DNA from: Anaerotignum sp.
Lineage (GTDB): Bacteria; Bacillota; Clostridia; Lachnospirales; Anaerotignaceae
DNA length: 52,954 bases
Assembly: GCA_028710085.1 (NCBI GenBank)
Contig: JAQUSU010000001.1
Coordinates: forward strand, 53,422 to 106,375
Direction of reading: 5' to 3'
The position numbers were made by a program, and so were the translations under genes. Positions 51,278 to 52,954 of this stretch are shown here, in pieces. The first letter of the stretch is position 1; each line of letters starts with the position of its first letter. Under the pieces are notes generated by a model that was given only the letters and a program-made list of their open reading frames with translations, did no database searches and had not been told where the DNA came from.

Positions 51278-52060
51278 TTATTTCAATTTCCAGTCGGGCG
51301 TTCTTTTTTCTAAAAAGGCTGATACGCCTTCTTTTGCATCCTCGGTTGTGCAAAGCATAGCAAAATGATTATTGACCATTTCAAAGGCTTTGCTGTATTC
51401 CAAATCTGCACAGCGGTAGAAAGATTTTTTTCCAAGCTGTACGCCAAGGGGACTAAATTCAGCAATTTTCTTTGCCATAGCAATTGCTTCTTTTTCCAAG
51501 TCCTCTTTTGGGACTACTTTATTGACTAAGCCAATGCGCTCTGCTTCCTTTGCATCAATCAAATCTCCTGTTAAAACCAATTCAAGGGCTTTTTTGCGTC
51601 CCAAGCATTTGGAGAGGGGAACTGCAGGCCCCATGCAGAATAAACCAACCTTTACAGCGGTTGCCCCAAAACGTGCATCCTCGGAAGCAATGGCCAAATC
51701 AGCAGAAGCAACCAAACCAATTCCGTTTGCAACTGCAACATTATGTACTGCCGCAATGACTGGCTTTGCCATAGCTGCGATGGTTAGGCTCATTTTTTCC
51801 ATTTCGCTCACCCATTCATATAACTCAAGGGGGGAACGACCCTCTAATCCGTTTACGTCAATGCCTGCACAAAAGGCTTTTCCTGCACCGTTGATAATAA
51901 TCACACGCACTTCATCATCTGCATCCATCTCATGCAGGGCGCTATTTAAATCCTGTGCAAGCTGTATGGTAAAGGTATTTAGGCTTTCGGGCCTGTTTAA
52001 TGTAATGGTGCCAATAAAGTCTTTTTTGCTTACTTTTACTGTTTCATAGGATGTGCTCAT
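51278..52060 (-). CDS. Crotonase-fold protein lacking the usual catalytic glutamates
   Basis: A 260-residue enoyl-CoA hydratase/isomerase superfamily member. The oxyanion-hole region (GKAFCAGIDVNGLE) and the second segment (VANGIGLVASADLAIASEDARFGATAVKVGL) are clear. In hydratases the catalytic Glu144 and Glu164 lie in the GGGCELA and PEILLG stretches; here the aligned positions are Gly and Ala. So a hydratase reaction of the classical kind is unlikely; isomerase, hydrolase or thioester chemistry is possible. A perfect promoter lies upstream and no other beta-oxidation gene is adjacent. Confidence 0.85.
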   Translation of the reverse strand: MSTSYETVKVSKKDFIGTITLNRPESLNTFTIQLAQDLNSALHEMDADDEVRVIIINGAGKAFCAGIDVNGLEGRSPLELYEWVSEMEKMSLTIAAMAKPVIAAVHNVAVANGIGLVASADLAIASEDARFGATAVKVGLFCMGPAVPLSKCLGRKKALELVLTGDLIDAKEAERIGLVNKVVPKEDLEKEAIAMAKKIAEFSPLGVQLGKKSFYRCADLEYSKAFEMVNNHFAMLCTTEDAKEGVSAFLEKRTPDWKLK

Positions 52061-52146
52061 ACACTTTTGGCCTCCTTATTGTATGAAAGAATAATAGTAA
52101 CAATTAATATCCATAAATAACTCCAAAAGGAATTATTCACCATTTA

Positions 52147-52175
52147 ATTATAGAACTATGACAAGTTTGTGTCAA
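52147..52175 (-). promoter_or_regulatory. Perfect consensus promoter of the crotonase gene
   Basis: Minus-strand TTGACA (52170-52175) and TATAAT (52147-52152) with a 17-bp spacer, both hexamers perfect. The dyad TGACA-N6-TGTCA (52158-52173 region) overlaps the -35 and spacer, a candidate operator. Confidence 0.85.
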
Positions 52176-52302
52176 GCGTTGTTCATAAGCTTCGTTCATA
52201 TGTAAGATGTGTATAGATGAAAGAAGGAACCCATCTGAGAATTAGGGTTAGCGCAAGCCACTGTGTTTTTTATGGTAAAAAACAAATAGCAGTCGGAAAT
52301 AT

Positions 52303-52441
52303 TTGTTTTCATAAATTTATATGATATAATTACTATTAAGTTAAATATGAATCATTAAAAAGTTTTATTGTATCAGAAAGCTGCGCTGTGTCCAGTTGGA
52401 AATTACAGAAGGGTTCCAGGGAATTCCAGTTGCTTTCTTTT
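52303..52441 (+). promoter_or_regulatory. Promoter and hairpin leader of mutS2
   Basis: TTGTTT (52303-52308) and TATAAT (52325-52330), 16-bp spacer. The leader holds AGAAAGC (52375-52381) pairing with GCTTTCT (52432-52438), followed by TTT, with an inner TGGAA/TTCCA pair. A weaker TATAAT at 52465-52470 may be a second promoter. Otherwise the gap 52061-52505 is gene-free. Confidence 0.6.
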
Positions 52442-52505
52442 ATGGTATCCTTAAGGATAAGGGATATAATATAAATATTCATTATGAATTGGATGAGGTA
52501 TTCAA

Positions 52506-52954
52506 ATGAACAAAAAAGCATTGCACAAACTAGAGTATGACAAAATAATTGAAAAATTAGCAGGCTTTGCGGTTTCGCCCATGGCAAAGGAACGTGCCAG
52601 AGAGCTGCACCCTGCAACAGCAATGAGTGACATCGCCCTTTGGCAGCAGGAAACGACGGAAGCCACGGATATGATTTTGCGAAAGGGAACCCCCTCTTTT
52701 GGCGGTTTTCGGGAAATCAGACCCCAGCTTAAGCGTGCAAGCATGGCAGGGGTTCTTTCTATTTCCGAATTAATGGGCGTTGGAGAATTTCTGTATGTAT
52801 GCCGTAAAATTAAAAATTACGGAAAGCATGAAAATAAGGCGGAAGCCTATGAGCGTATGGATGAATATTTTGAATTATTGGCGCCGTTGCCCTCTTTGGA
52901 AAATGAAATCAGCCGTTGTATTCTTTCAGAAACAGAAATTTCCGACGATGCAAG
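52506..52954 (+). CDS. mutS2: MutS2 (N-terminal part, runs off window)
   Basis: About 149 residues are visible from ATG 52506, with GATGAGG 8 nt upstream. The N-terminus (MNKKALHKLEYDKIIEKLAGFAVSPMAKERA) and the GFREIRPQLKRASMAGVLSISEL segment match the MutS2 core domain. In Bacillus MutS2 (RqcU) splits collided ribosomes, feeding RqcH. The ATPase and Smr domains lie beyond the window. Confidence 0.93.
   Translation, partial: MNKKALHKLEYDKIIEKLAGFAVSPMAKERARELHPATAMSDIALWQQETTEATDMILRKGTPSFGGFREIRPQLKRASMAGVLSISELMGVGEFLYVCRKIKNYGKHENKAEAYERMDEYFELLAPLPSLENEISRCILSETEISDDA

Noticed and set aside
52336-52623. 95-aa minus-strand frame
   Set aside because: It is antisense to the mutS2 start and leader.
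1-52954. tRNA, rRNA, tmRNA or known riboswitch
   Set aside because: I saw no cloverleaf with CCA-type ends, no conserved rRNA segments and no riboswitch core motifs by eye; a covariance scan could still find a diverged one.

Overview
The window looks like chromosomal housekeeping DNA of an anaerobic, low-GC, spore-former-type Firmicute of class Clostridia, most like the Lachnospirales (an Anaerotignum-like or Lachnospiraceae-like organism is my guess from gene order and protein style, not proven). Supporting signs are strong AGGAGG-type ribosome binding sites, TTGACA/TATAAT sigma-A promoters with 17-bp spacers, acetate fermentation genes, RNase Y, RqcH, class III FBPase, PASTA kinase/PP2C pair and a SpoIVFA/SpoIVFB-like pair.

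Layout: 1-7.5 kb holds tmcAL (partial), an orphan CheA-like kinase, pta-ackA, yceD-rpmF, plsX, a small membrane ORF, acpP and rnc. 7.6-12.6 kb holds pepD, an AI-2E-family membrane protein, and an amino-acid racemase divergent from a MocR-type regulator with overlapping promoters and repeated operators. 12.8-18.3 kb is more accessory: RseC-like and C_GCAxxG_C_C redox proteins, a repeat-rich beta-propeller/coiled-coil protein, an FMN hydroxy-acid oxidoreductase, a hairpin-array repeat and a second RsgA paralogue. 18.6-23.7 kb is a membrane protein, LytM/M23 protein, degenerate SpoIVFB-like protein, RNase E/G and RNase Y. 23.8-27.3 kb (minus) is a MATE transporter and RqcH.

27.7-43.2 kb is a long co-directional core block: yicC-remA-gmk-rpoZ, priA, def-fmt, zinc peptidase, rsmB-rlmN, prpC-prkC-rsgA-rpe-thiN, rpmB. 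Its genes cover RNA decay, nucleotide supply, replication restart, formyl-Met handling, rRNA modification and Ser/Thr phosphosignalling. 43.3-52.9 kb holds a small membrane ORF, rnz, tsaD, GNAT, yjjG and a YmfI-like reductase (minus), a membrane protein, fbp, a crotonase (minus) and the start of mutS2.

Non-genic structure is the most unusual part: three copies of a ~178-bp MITE-like element with inverted ends flanked by TA, two copies of a 220-280-bp element built from consecutive hairpins with a compensatory base change, a 33-bp coding tandem repeat with nine A7 tracts, and several structured leaders. I saw no tRNA, rRNA, CRISPR array, prophage or transposase gene.
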